A DNA stretch of 64,000 bases from Kribbella capetownensis (GTDB lineage: Bacteria; Actinomycetota; Actinomycetes; Propionibacteriales; Kribbellaceae): the NCBI RefSeq assembly GCF_004331485.1, contig NZ_SJKD01000002.1:496001-560000 (forward strand), read 5' to 3'. Under the pieces are notes generated by a model, which worked only from the letters and a program-made list of their open reading frames with translations, had not been told where the DNA came from and did not search any database. Below are positions 42,308 through 52,900 of this stretch, in pieces; position 1 is the first letter of the stretch; each line of letters opens with the position of its first letter. The position numbers and the translations under genes are program-made.

Positions 42308-43024
42308 ATGACTCCTGGACCTGACCTGCAGCAACTCATCAACACGATCAAGGCGGACGCCGGCAGCGACGACGAACTCGAGCAGCTTGCCGCCGCGGCG
42401 TCGACGATCAGCGAACTGACCAGCACCGGCGACGCCGCCCTCGGCTTCTTCGTCGACCGGGCCCGCGGCGCCGGCAAATCGTGGGTCGAGATCAGCGCGG
42501 TGCTCGGCGTGAGCAAGCAGGCCGCGCACAAGCGCTTCGCCGACTCGTGGACGAGCAAGCCGGCCTTCAACCGCTACACGAAGCGTGCGATGGCCGTGGT
42601 GAAGGCCGCGTCGGAGGTGGCCCGCGGCGACAACCACGACTACATCGGCACCGAACACCTGCTGCTCGCGTTCTACGCAGAGCCTGAGTCGTTGGGTACG
42701 AAGGCGCTGCTGCACCACGGCATCACGAAGGAAAAGGTCCGCGCCGCCGTCGACGAGGTGAATCCAGCGGAGGAGCCGACCGACCCGCCGAAGACGCTCG
42801 ACGCCGAGCGACCGCCGTTCACCCGTAGGACCTCGCACGTGTTGCAAGGAGCGGTCGGAGAGGCGCTGACGCTGGGCCACAACTACATCGGCACCGAACA
42901 TCTGCTGCTGGCGTTCTACCGGGATTCGGCCAGCGTGGCGACGAAGATCCTGCTGGCGGAGAACTTCGACGAGACCGCAGCCTGGACTGCCCTCCGTGCG
43001 CTGCTGGAGGAGGCGACGAAGTAG
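42308..43024 (+). CDS. HTH/Clp_N-domain regulator
   Basis: A 238-aa protein: an N-terminal helix-turn-helix (residues about 58-77, SWVEISAVLGVSKQAAHKRF), then two Clp_N repeats, each with the phrase YIGTEHLLLAFY (near 113 and 198). It lacks the AAA modules of ClpA/C, so it is a DNA-binding protein that uses Clp_N domains as sensor or as ClpP-adaptor-like modules. Behind two identical operators, it probably represses itself and may release on proteotoxic stress. A serine hydrolase gene follows by 9 nt. Confidence 0.88.
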   Translation: MTPGPDLQQLINTIKADAGSDDELEQLAAAASTISELTSTGDAALGFFVDRARGAGKSWVEISAVLGVSKQAAHKRFADSWTSKPAFNRYTKRAMAVVKAASEVARGDNHDYIGTEHLLLAFYAEPESLGTKALLHHGITKEKVRAAVDEVNPAEEPTDPPKTLDAERPPFTRRTSHVLQGAVGEALTLGHNYIGTEHLLLAFYRDSASVATKILLAENFDETAAWTALRALLEEATK

Positions 43025-43033
43025 GTTGGGCAC

Positions 43034-44311
43034 ATGCCTGACTGGTCTGCGCGGTTGAGTGAACTGGCGGTGGCGGCGAAGGTTCCGGGGGCGGTGCTCG
43101 GGATCTGGCAGGACGGTGAGACGACGATCGCACCGTACGGCGTACTGAACGCGTCGACCGGGGTCGAGACGACCGAGGACGCGGTCTTCCAGCTCGGGTC
43201 GGTCACCAAGCCGTGGACCGCCACGATGATCGTCCAGCTGGCCGCTGAAGGGCGGCTGGACCTGGACGACGCCGTGGTGAAGTTGTTGCCCGAGGCATCG
43301 ATCGATCCACGGATCACCGTCTGTCACCTCCTCACTCACACCAGCGGCATCGACGGCGACGTGTTCACCGACACCGGCCGCGGCGACGAGTGCCTCGAGC
43401 GGTACGTCGCTCTTCTCGCCGACGTCGAGCAGTTGTTCGAGCCAGGTACGGCGTACTCGTACTGCAACGCCGGGTTCGTGCTGCTCGGCCGACTGATCGA
43501 GGTGCTCGACGGAGGCACCTGGGACGAGTCGCTGCGCAAGCGCCTGGTCGAGCCGCTCGGGCTGACCCGGACCGTCACGCTGCCGGAGGAGGCGATCCTG
43601 CACCGCGCCGCCCTGGGCCACCTGGGCACCGACGGATCGCCGGTCAAGACGTGGCAGTTGCCTCGGAGCATTGGTCCGGCCGGAGGGGTCACCGCGTCTG
43701 CGGGCGACCTGCTCGAGTTCGCCCGGATGCATCTGACCGATGAGCGCTACCGGTCGATGCAGGAGCCGCAAGTCCCGTACGCAGGCGGCATCGGCGGCTT
43801 CAGCAACCTCGGCCTGGCCTGGCGGATCTACGACTGGCAAGGCCGCGGCCTGTTCGGCCACGACGGAACGACGATCTCGCAGGTGGCGTTCCTCCGGATC
43901 GACCCCGAGGCACGGCTGATCATGTGCCTGCTGACCAACTCCGGCAACGGAACGGCCCTGTTCGAGCCGCTGGCCACCGAGGTCTTCAGGCACTTCACCG
44001 GCGTTGGCCACCCGGCGTCACCGCAGCCGGCGGACGGTCCGGTCGACGACCGCCATGTCGGCCGGTACGAACGAGCTACCGTCCAACTGGACGTCGTACG
44101 GCGAGATGAGGCGCTCGTGATGGAATTTCGGGCCACCGGTGACCGGCTGTCGTTCGCCGAGCAGCCTGTGCAGGAGTACGAGCTGCGCCCGACCGAGCCC
44201 GCGGACGGCGATCACTTCGTCGCCCGGGAGGCGCCGGATCATCCGTGGGTCCCGGTCACGTTCACCCCGAGTCACGTCTTCGCGTCCGGCCGGGTCACGC
44301 CCAAGCGCTGA
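43034..44311 (+). CDS. Serine hydrolase, beta-lactamase class C family
   Basis: A 425-aa penicillin-binding-protein-like hydrolase. Nucleophile motif SVTK (Ser56, Lys59), second motif YCN (Tyr143-Asn145), third-motif region GHDGTTISQVAF (HxG type). No signal peptide, so it is cytoplasmic, as are many esterases of this family. The C-terminal 100 residues form an extra beta domain. Possibly co-transcribed with the Clp_N regulator gene. Substrate unknown (ester or peptide). Confidence 0.9.
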   Translation: MPDWSARLSELAVAAKVPGAVLGIWQDGETTIAPYGVLNASTGVETTEDAVFQLGSVTKPWTATMIVQLAAEGRLDLDDAVVKLLPEASIDPRITVCHLLTHTSGIDGDVFTDTGRGDECLERYVALLADVEQLFEPGTAYSYCNAGFVLLGRLIEVLDGGTWDESLRKRLVEPLGLTRTVTLPEEAILHRAALGHLGTDGSPVKTWQLPRSIGPAGGVTASAGDLLEFARMHLTDERYRSMQEPQVPYAGGIGGFSNLGLAWRIYDWQGRGLFGHDGTTISQVAFLRIDPEARLIMCLLTNSGNGTALFEPLATEVFRHFTGVGHPASPQPADGPVDDRHVGRYERATVQLDVVRRDEALVMEFRATGDRLSFAEQPVQEYELRPTEPADGDHFVAREAPDHPWVPVTFTPSHVFASGRVTPKR

Positions 44312-44356
44312 GATATTCGGGGTGCGATTTGGGGTGACCGAGCTAACTTGTGACCT

Positions 44357-45754
44357 GTGACTAGTGCACCTGCTGAACTTCCTCGTAAGGCCGGTGACCT
44401 CCGGGCCGCCGGGCATCTCCCACGGTCGATCAAGGCCGAGATTCGTGACAACCTGCTGACAGAACTCCGGGCCGGGCGTGATCCGTGGCCCGGCATCGTC
44501 GGATTCACCCGGACGGTGATTCCGCAACTCGAACGCGCCCTGCTCGCGGGGCATGACGTCGTCCTGCTCGGTGAGCGCGGCCAGGGCAAGACCCGGCTGC
44601 TGCGCACCCTGGTCGGCCTGCTGGACGAGTGGACCCCGGTGATCGAGGGCGCCGAGCTGCCCGAGCACCCGCTCGACCCGATCACGCCGGCATCGCGCCG
44701 CCGCGCCGTGGAGCTCGGCGACGACCTGCCCGTCACCTGGATCCATCGAAGCGAGCGGTACGCCGAGAAGCTCGCGACACCGGACACCTCGGTGGGCGAC
44801 CTGATCGGCGACGTGGACCCGGTGAAGGTTGCCGAGGGCCGCAGTCTGGGTGACCCGGAAACCATCCACTTCGGTCTGGTGCCGCGGGCGCACCGCGGCA
44901 TCGTGGCGATCAACGAGCTGCCGGACCTGGCCGAACGGATCCAGGTCGCGTTGCTCAACGTGATGGAGGAGCGTGACATCCAGGTCCGCGGGTACACGCT
45001 GCGGCTGCCGCTCGACGTGTTGCTGGTGGCAACGGCCAACCCGGAGGACTACACCAACCGCGGCCGCATCATCACGCCGCTGAAGGACCGGTTCGGCGCC
45101 GAGGTCCGGACCCACTACCCGCTCGACATCGACGCCGAGGTGGACGTGATCCGGCAGGAGGCCGAGTTCACCGCCGAGGTCGGGGAGCCGCTGCTCGAGG
45201 TGCTGGCCCGGTTCGTCCGGCACCTGCGCGAGTCGACGTCGATCGACCAGCGGTCGGGTGTGTCGGCTCGGTTCGCGGTCGCCGCGGCCGAGACGATTGC
45301 CGCCGCCGCGCTGCGGCGCAGCGCGATCACCGGCGAGGAGCCGGCCGTCTCGCGGCCGGTCGACCTGGAGGCCGTACCTGCCGTGCTGCGCGGCAAGCTC
45401 GAGTTCGAGCCCGGGGAGGAGGGGCGTGAGATCGAGCTGCTCGAGTACCTCCTGCGTCGCTCGGTCGCGGACACCGCGCGGGAGCGGTTCGCTGGTCTCG
45501 ACCTCAGCCCGCTGGCGAACGCTGTTGCCGATGGCAACCTTGTGACGACGGGTGAGCGGGTCCCCGGCCGGGATGTGCTGGCCGCGCTGCCGGAGCTGCC
45601 GGTCCTGCATGATGTCGCCGCGCGCGCAGGCGTCGAGCCGGACGAGTCGCCCGGCCGCATCGCTGCCGCGGTCGAGCTCGCCCTGGAGGCGTTGTACCTG
45701 TCCAAACGACTGGCCAAGGACGCCGACAACGACACAACGATCTACGGGATCTGA
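44357..45754 (+). CDS. MoxR/ChlI-like AAA+ ATPase
   Basis: A 465-aa AAA+ ATPase resembling magnesium chelatase subunit I and MoxR: Walker A GERGQGKTR (72-80), Walker B in RGIVAINELPDL, sensor 1 LLVATANPEDYT, and an arginine-rich sensor region KDRFGAEVRTHY. GTG 44357 is the start. It lies 1 nt before a VWA gene; such pairs act as chaperone-like complexes that insert cofactors or remodel partners. No chelatase H subunit or porphyrin genes are nearby, so a MoxR/RavA-ViaA-like role is more likely. Confidence 0.9.
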   Translation: MTSAPAELPRKAGDLRAAGHLPRSIKAEIRDNLLTELRAGRDPWPGIVGFTRTVIPQLERALLAGHDVVLLGERGQGKTRLLRTLVGLLDEWTPVIEGAELPEHPLDPITPASRRRAVELGDDLPVTWIHRSERYAEKLATPDTSVGDLIGDVDPVKVAEGRSLGDPETIHFGLVPRAHRGIVAINELPDLAERIQVALLNVMEERDIQVRGYTLRLPLDVLLVATANPEDYTNRGRIITPLKDRFGAEVRTHYPLDIDAEVDVIRQEAEFTAEVGEPLLEVLARFVRHLRESTSIDQRSGVSARFAVAAAETIAAAALRRSAITGEEPAVSRPVDLEAVPAVLRGKLEFEPGEEGREIELLEYLLRRSVADTARERFAGLDLSPLANAVADGNLVTTGERVPGRDVLAALPELPVLHDVAARAGVEPDESPGRIAAAVELALEALYLSKRLAKDADNDTTIYGI

Positions 45755-45755
45755 C

Positions 45756-47714
45756 ATGTCCGCGTCGATACCGGAAGGCTGGTCGTACGGGCCGTGGCAT
45801 GACGGGCCGGATCCGCTTGCGGCGCCGGCCGATCTGCGGGACGCGCTGGATGAGATCGGTCGCGACGTGATGAACGGCTCGTCGCCGCGGTCCGCGCTGG
45901 AGGAACTGCTCCGGCGCGGCACCCGGAACACGCAGGGCCTGGACGACCTCACCCGCAGGATGTGGGAGCGCCGCCGCGAGATCCAGCGGCAGCACAACCT
46001 CGACGGCACCCTGCGGGACGTCCAGCGGCTGCTCGACGAGGCGCTGGCGGCCGAGCGCCGCGAACTGTTCCCGAATCCGTCCGACGACGCCCGGTTCAAG
46101 GAGGCCGAGCTCGACGCGCTTCCGTCGGGTACGGCGGCCGCCGTACGAGAGCTGGCCAACTATCAGTGGGAGTCGTCGGAGGCACGGCAGAAGTACGAGG
46201 AGATCCGGGAACTGCTCGGGCGCGAGCTGCTCGGGTCGCGGTTCGAGGGCATGAAGGAGGCGCTGCAGCAGACCACGCCTGAGGACGTGGAGCAGATCAA
46301 CGAGATGCTCACCGACCTCAACGCGTTGCTGGCGGCGCACGCGCAGGACCGGCCCGAGGTGCCGGAGTTGTTCGACGAGTTCATGGCCAAGCACGGCGAG
46401 TTCTTCCCGGAGAATCCGCAGAACGTCGACGAACTGATCGACGTACTGGCGCAGCGGGCGGCCGCGGCGCAGCGGATGATGAACTCGATGACTGCCGAGC
46501 AGCGCGCCGAGCTGATGGAGCTGTCGCAGCAGGCGTTCGGCAGTCCGCAGCTCGCTCAGCAGTTGGCGCAGCTGGACGCGCAGCTGCAGTCGCTGCGGCC
46601 GGGGGAGGACTGGGCCGGGTCGGAGCGGATGAGTGGTGACGACCCGCTCGGTCTCGCCGACGGTGCGCGGGCGATGTCCGACCTCGCCGAGCTCGATGCG
46701 CTGGCCGAGCAGTTGGCTCAGTCGTATCCGGGCGCGCGGCTCGAGGACATCGACCTCGACGCGCTGACCCGGCAGCTCGGCGACGAGGCGACGGTGGATG
46801 CTCGCCGGTTGTCCGAGCTGGAACGGCAGCTGCGCGACCAAGGGTTGCTCGAGCGAGCGCCCGACGGTTCGTTGCGGTTGTCGCCGAAGGCTCTGCGGCA
46901 TCTCGGGCAGACCGCGCTGGCCGACGTACTGCGGGCTGCGCGCGGTTCGGGTGAGCGGGATGCGGCCAATGCCGGGGCGGCCGGAGAGCTGAGTGGCTCC
47001 AGCAGGCAGTGGCAGTTCGGCGACACGCAGCCATGGGACGTGCCTCGGACCGTGCGGAACGCTGTACTGCGGAGCGCTACGCGTAGTGGGTCGGTCAAGC
47101 TCGATGTGGCCGATGTGGAGATCGCGGAGACCGAGCATCGGGCCCGGGCCGCGGTCGCGTTGCTGGTGGACACGTCGTGGTCGATGGTCCAGGAGGGCCG
47201 TTGGCTGCCGATGAAGCGGACGGCGCTCGCGCTGCACCAGCTCATCTCGACCCGCTACCGCAACGACGCGCTCCAGCTCATCACCTTCGGGCGGTACGCC
47301 GGAGTCGTCGAGCTACCCCAGCTGATCGGGATGGAGGGCGCCTGGGAGCAGGGGACGAACGCGCATCACGCCCTGCTGCTGGCCGGCCGCCACCTGCGTC
47401 GTCATCCGGACGCCCAGCCGGTGGTCCTGATGGTGACCGACGGCGAACCGACCGCGCACCTCGAGCCGGACGGTACGGCGGAGTTCTCCTACCCGCCCGA
47501 GCCGGCCACACTCCGCAAGACGATCTTCGAGGTGGACCGCCTGGCCAAACTAGGCGCCTCGCTCACCGTCTTCCGCCTGGGCGACGACCCGCGCCTCAAC
47601 GCCTTCGTCGACCTCCTGGCCCGCCGCAGCGGTGGCCGAGTCCTCGCCCCGGACTCCGACGGCCTCGGCGCCGCCGTAGTCGGCGACTACCTCCGAACCC
47701 GCCGGAAGTTGTAG
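45756..47714 (+). CDS. VWA-domain partner of the MoxR-like ATPase
   Basis: A 652-aa protein. A long, acidic, helical and Gln/Arg-rich region (residues about 30-430, including LDDLTRRMWERRREIQ) is followed by a C-terminal von Willebrand A domain with a MIDAS motif DTSWS near residue 471, then MVTDGEPTAH and FRLGDDPRL. This is the ChlD/ViaA layout. ATG 45756 is one base after the ATPase stop. It probably forms a complex with the ATPase. Followed by a strong hairpin terminator. Confidence 0.9.
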   Translation: MSASIPEGWSYGPWHDGPDPLAAPADLRDALDEIGRDVMNGSSPRSALEELLRRGTRNTQGLDDLTRRMWERRREIQRQHNLDGTLRDVQRLLDEALAAERRELFPNPSDDARFKEAELDALPSGTAAAVRELANYQWESSEARQKYEEIRELLGRELLGSRFEGMKEALQQTTPEDVEQINEMLTDLNALLAAHAQDRPEVPELFDEFMAKHGEFFPENPQNVDELIDVLAQRAAAAQRMMNSMTAEQRAELMELSQQAFGSPQLAQQLAQLDAQLQSLRPGEDWAGSERMSGDDPLGLADGARAMSDLAELDALAEQLAQSYPGARLEDIDLDALTRQLGDEATVDARRLSELERQLRDQGLLERAPDGSLRLSPKALRHLGQTALADVLRAARGSGERDAANAGAAGELSGSSRQWQFGDTQPWDVPRTVRNAVLRSATRSGSVKLDVADVEIAETEHRARAAVALLVDTSWSMVQEGRWLPMKRTALALHQLISTRYRNDALQLITFGRYAGVVELPQLIGMEGAWEQGTNAHHALLLAGRHLRRHPDAQPVVLMVTDGEPTAHLEPDGTAEFSYPPEPATLRKTIFEVDRLAKLGASLTVFRLGDDPRLNAFVDLLARRSGGRVLAPDSDGLGAAVVGDYLRTRRKL

Positions 47715-47728
47715 CCGAGAAGGACTCC

Positions 47729-47777
47729 CAGAAGCAGGGTGTTACCCGTCTGAAAGGTGGGTAACACCCTGCTTCTG
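47729..47777 (+). terminator. Strong hairpin terminator after the VWA gene
   Basis: A perfect 19-bp stem: CAGAAGCAGGGTGTTACCC (47729-47747) pairs with 47759-47777, with an 11-nt loop. It lies 15 nt after the stop and is followed by CGTTTCGG without a long T run, as is common in actinobacteria. Confidence 0.9.
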
Positions 47778-47999
47778 CGTTTCGGTGGGAGATGTGCCGT
47801 TTGTCTCGCGTTGTCAATGGGGGAAGGGTTTTCCGGCCTTCGACCTGTGGGCAGAGTCACGTCGGCATCGTGAGACCAGTGTTCAACTGGACTGGTTTTT
47901 GGGCTTACTCTGAAGGCAACGCCCCCGCCACTGGAGTCGATGGGCCAGCGGGCCACCACACCGCGCTCAGAAGCACCGCCCGAACCACAGGGAGTGATC

Positions 48000-50654
<2,655 letters not shown>

Positions 50655-50663
50655 CCTCCGTCG

Positions 50664-50699
50664 CCGCCCGGTTGTGGGGCTTGACAGCCGGGCGGCGTG
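50664..50699 (+). terminator. Terminator after ppdK
   Basis: A 10-bp perfect stem CGCCGCCCGG (50664-50673) / CCGGGCGGCG (50690-50699) with a 16-nt loop, 9 nt past the ppdK stop. Confidence 0.75.
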
Positions 50700-50802
50700 A
50701 CGGACGGTGCAGGTGTACGGCGCGTCGCTGACCGTGACCGGGGATTCCATCACGAAGCGTCACGGGCCTGAACTGTCCGCAGCAATTGTCTTAACCAAAC
50801 CC

Positions 50803-50916
50803 TTGCGTACCGGCGGTCCGGCTGGTCAAAATGTCCGGGCGGGAAGGGAGATCACTCGTCGACTTTCGGGTCTGACCTGAACCAGCCGCTGTGGCGGCTC
50901 GTGACTCCCTTCCCGC
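50803..50916 (+). ncRNA. Candidate structured RNA with its own promoter
   Basis: In the 332-nt gene-free gap between ppdK and the YciI gene, TTGCGT (50803) and TCAAAAT (50826-50832) are separated by 17 nt, a good promoter match. Transcription would start near 50839, where GCGGGAAGGGAG begins. That segment, continued by TCAC after a one-base bulge, pairs with GTGACTCCCTTCCCGC at 50901-50916. Inside is a hairpin AGCCGCTGTGGCGGCT (50884-50899). No protein frame fits. It could be a small RNA or a 5' leader element of the YciI gene. I know of no family that matches it. Confidence 0.4.
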
Positions 50917-50938
50917 ACCAAATCCTTTGCAGAGCAGG

Positions 50939-50973
50939 CCTAGTGTCCTGAGTCGGAGGTTCGGGACACTAGG
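50939..50973 (+). promoter_or_regulatory. Inverted repeat upstream of the YciI gene
   Basis: CCTAGTGTCC (50939-50948) and GGACACTAGG (50964-50973) are perfect 10-bp arms around 15 nt. The second arm ends 13 nt before the ATG at 50987. It may be an operator or a hairpin in the leader. The remainder of the gap (50700-50802) shows nothing recognisable. Confidence 0.55.
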
Positions 50974-50986
50974 TAGGGTTTCTGCC

Positions 50987-51265
50987 ATGGCCCAATATGT
51001 CGTGCAACTGCGCTTCGACCTTGCTGAGACCGACCGCCGGATGGAGGTCCGCCCGGCCCATCGCGACTACCTCACCGAGCTGAAGGCCTCCGGCAAGCTG
51101 GTCGCCGCCGGACCGTTCGCCGACCAGACCGGCGCGTTGCTCGTGTACGACGTCGCCGACGAGACCGAGCTCCGCGAGATCCTCGCCAAGGACCCCTACA
51201 CCCCGGCGAACGTCTACGAGATCGCCACCCTCGCCGAGTGGCAGCCGCTGTTCCCGTTGGCCTGA
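50987..51265 (+). CDS. YciI family protein
   Basis: A 92-aa YciI-like protein, a dimeric ferredoxin-like fold. The conserved signature is visible: RPAHRDYLTELKASGKLVAAGPFAD (His with downstream Asp, then GP), and a C-terminal DPYTPANVYEIATLAEW. Members have proposed hydrolase or dehydrochlorinase-like activity around the His-Asp pair. ATG 50987 is chosen; the longer frame to 50891 runs through the inverted repeat. Confidence 0.9.
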   Translation: MAQYVVQLRFDLAETDRRMEVRPAHRDYLTELKASGKLVAAGPFADQTGALLVYDVADETELREILAKDPYTPANVYEIATLAEWQPLFPLA

Positions 51266-51293
51266 CCCACCCAACGCCGGGCTGCTCACCCGC

Positions 51294-51342
51294 CCGCCAA
51301 CCGCCAACCGCCAACCGCCAACCGCCAACCGCCAACCGCCAA
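51294..51342 (+). repeat. Seven exact copies of a heptanucleotide
   Basis: CCGCCAA is repeated seven times without interruption (51294-51342) starting 28 nt past the YciI stop, in the 240-nt gap to the convergent 51506 gene. No spacer structure, so it is a simple sequence repeat. Confidence 0.98.
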
Positions 51343-51505
51343 TTTCAGCGGATGACCCCTGAAGTTGCCGGTTCTCACCTCGGAATTTGAGGGTAGAACG
51401 AGGGACTTGAGGGGTTATCCGGTCAAATGGCCGCCGTGGGGGCGGCCGCTGGTCGAAGGCGAGGCGGTCCTCGGGCGACGGGCGAGAGCCGGAGGTGGTG
51501 GTGGG

Positions 51506-52726
51506 CTAGATGTCCGCGCCTTCGAGGTCCAGGTGGTCGACGTACGCCCAGAGCCAGACCAGCGGCGCGAGCACCAGCTCGGGCTCGCCTTCCTCGTCGG
51601 CCACGAAAACCATTGACGCCTCGCCGTTGGAGATGTCCTCGATCACCGCGTCGCAGACCTCGATCGCGGCCTCGAACGGCAGCAGCCGGGGCCCGTTCTC
51701 CCAGCGCGGCTGGGGGAGCGGGAGCACCGGCGCCTCGTCGGTCCCGTCCAGCTCCACCGAGACCTTCTGCAGTTCCTCGTACAGGTCGTAGGTGATCAGC
51801 CCGGCCAGCGGACGGCCGTCGAGACCGATCAGGTACGGATCGTCGGAGCCCCCGCGGAAGTTGTCCCGCAGTTCCGCGAACGCCGCCTTGAGGTCGGTCG
51901 CCTCGAGGTACGGCGCCTCGTCCAGCTCCTCGTCCTCTACCTCGACCTCGGTCAGCCCGCTGCGCATCTCGTCGAACTGGTGCAGCAGCGTGTTCAGCTC
52001 GTCGTACGCACCGCCGCCGGGAGCCTTCTGCGCCCGTGCCTCCAGGTCGTGCAGGTGCTCGAGCAGATCGTCCTCGAAGTGCAGCTCGTACCGCGGCAGG
52101 CCGGGCTCGCGGCCGGCATTGATCTGGGCGACCAGCTGGGTCGACACCGGTCCGAGCCGCTCGGCCAGCACCTCCAGCGGCGTGGTCGGCTTCTCCTCGT
52201 CGTCGTGCGCGCAGGAGTCGTCCTCGACCTTCCCGCCCTCCAACGCGAGCAGCACCTGGAACGCCGGGAACGCGACCAGCGCCGCGGTCGCCATCATCCC
52301 GTCGCCGATCAGCATCAGCGGGTTCGCACCGGCTTCGGTCCGGCGCAGATGGTCCGGCATCAGTACGGCGGCCTGGTCGACGTTCACCTGGCTGGCCAGG
52401 GACGACAACCCGTGGTCGGCGTCGACGCCGAGCAACTCGACCAGCCGCTCCGAGCTCATGTCGAAGTTGGAGCGCAGGTAGTACCGCAGCCAGCCGGCAT
52501 CGACCGGGTTGGCGAGCAGCTCCGCGACCCTGGCGCGGAAGTCGGCCAGGTCTGCGATCGCGAGCACCACCAGGACCGGCTGCTCGCCGTCACCGATCAC
52601 CAGCGGCCGGGTGTCACCGTTCTGGAACCCGTCGATCACCTGGTGCAGGCTGTCCGCAGCCGCATCGAGCGGCCACGACTCCGCCTCGAACTCGTTCACC
52701 ACCGCGGCGGAGGTGTCATCGGGCAT
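51506..52726 (-). CDS. Acidic protein of unknown function
   Basis: A 406-aa strongly acidic cytoplasmic protein. A central hydrophobic stretch (NPLMLIGDGMMATAALVAFPAF) could be a buried helix or amphitropic. The N-terminal part (VIGDGEQPVLVVLAIADLADFRARVAEL) and the C-terminal part (ISNGEASMVFVADEEGEPELVLAPLVWLWAYVDHLDLEG) look like distant repeats of one domain. No family recognised. ATG 52726 has GGAGAGG upstream, while the longer frame to 52837 adds an Arg/Pro-rich leader. Divergent from the XRE-MurA gene by 174 nt. Confidence 0.65.
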   Translation of the reverse strand: MPDDTSAAVVNEFEAESWPLDAAADSLHQVIDGFQNGDTRPLVIGDGEQPVLVVLAIADLADFRARVAELLANPVDAGWLRYYLRSNFDMSSERLVELLGVDADHGLSSLASQVNVDQAAVLMPDHLRRTEAGANPLMLIGDGMMATAALVAFPAFQVLLALEGGKVEDDSCAHDDEEKPTTPLEVLAERLGPVSTQLVAQINAGREPGLPRYELHFEDDLLEHLHDLEARAQKAPGGGAYDELNTLLHQFDEMRSGLTEVEVEDEELDEAPYLEATDLKAAFAELRDNFRGGSDDPYLIGLDGRPLAGLITYDLYEELQKVSVELDGTDEAPVLPLPQPRWENGPRLLPFEAAIEVCDAVIEDISNGEASMVFVADEEGEPELVLAPLVWLWAYVDHLDLEGADI

Positions 52727-52871
52727 CTGCTGGTCCTCTCCGGGTGGCGGCGGGAGTTGGGGTAACTCTAGGCGGCCGGGGTTTCGACGGACGGTGAGGG
52801 GCCCGTCCGGGGGCCGGTGTGAGCACCGGCGTGACATTGGCTACGCTGGCACCGGCGGGTCGATGCAGAGG

Positions 52872-52889
52872 TATCTCACATGTGAGATA
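52872..52889. promoter_or_regulatory. Perfect 18-bp palindrome before the XRE-MurA gene
   Basis: TATCTCACATGTGAGATA is fully self-complementary and ends 11 nt before ATG 52901. A site of this symmetry and AT content next to a gene encoding an HTH is a likely operator for that protein. Confidence 0.8.
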
Positions 52890-52900
52890 AGGTCCGGCGC

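Noticed and set aside
47875..47901. Terminator or attenuator before ppdK (ACCAGT...ACTGGT followed by T5)
   Set aside because: Only a 6-bp stem with a 10-nt loop; more likely part of the promoter region.
50839..50916. Signal recognition particle RNA or 6S RNA
   Set aside because: Lacks the conserved SRP tetraloop region and the 6S central bubble layout; length too short for 6S.
51294..51342. CRISPR-like array
   Set aside because: Seven-base units without spacers; a simple repeat.
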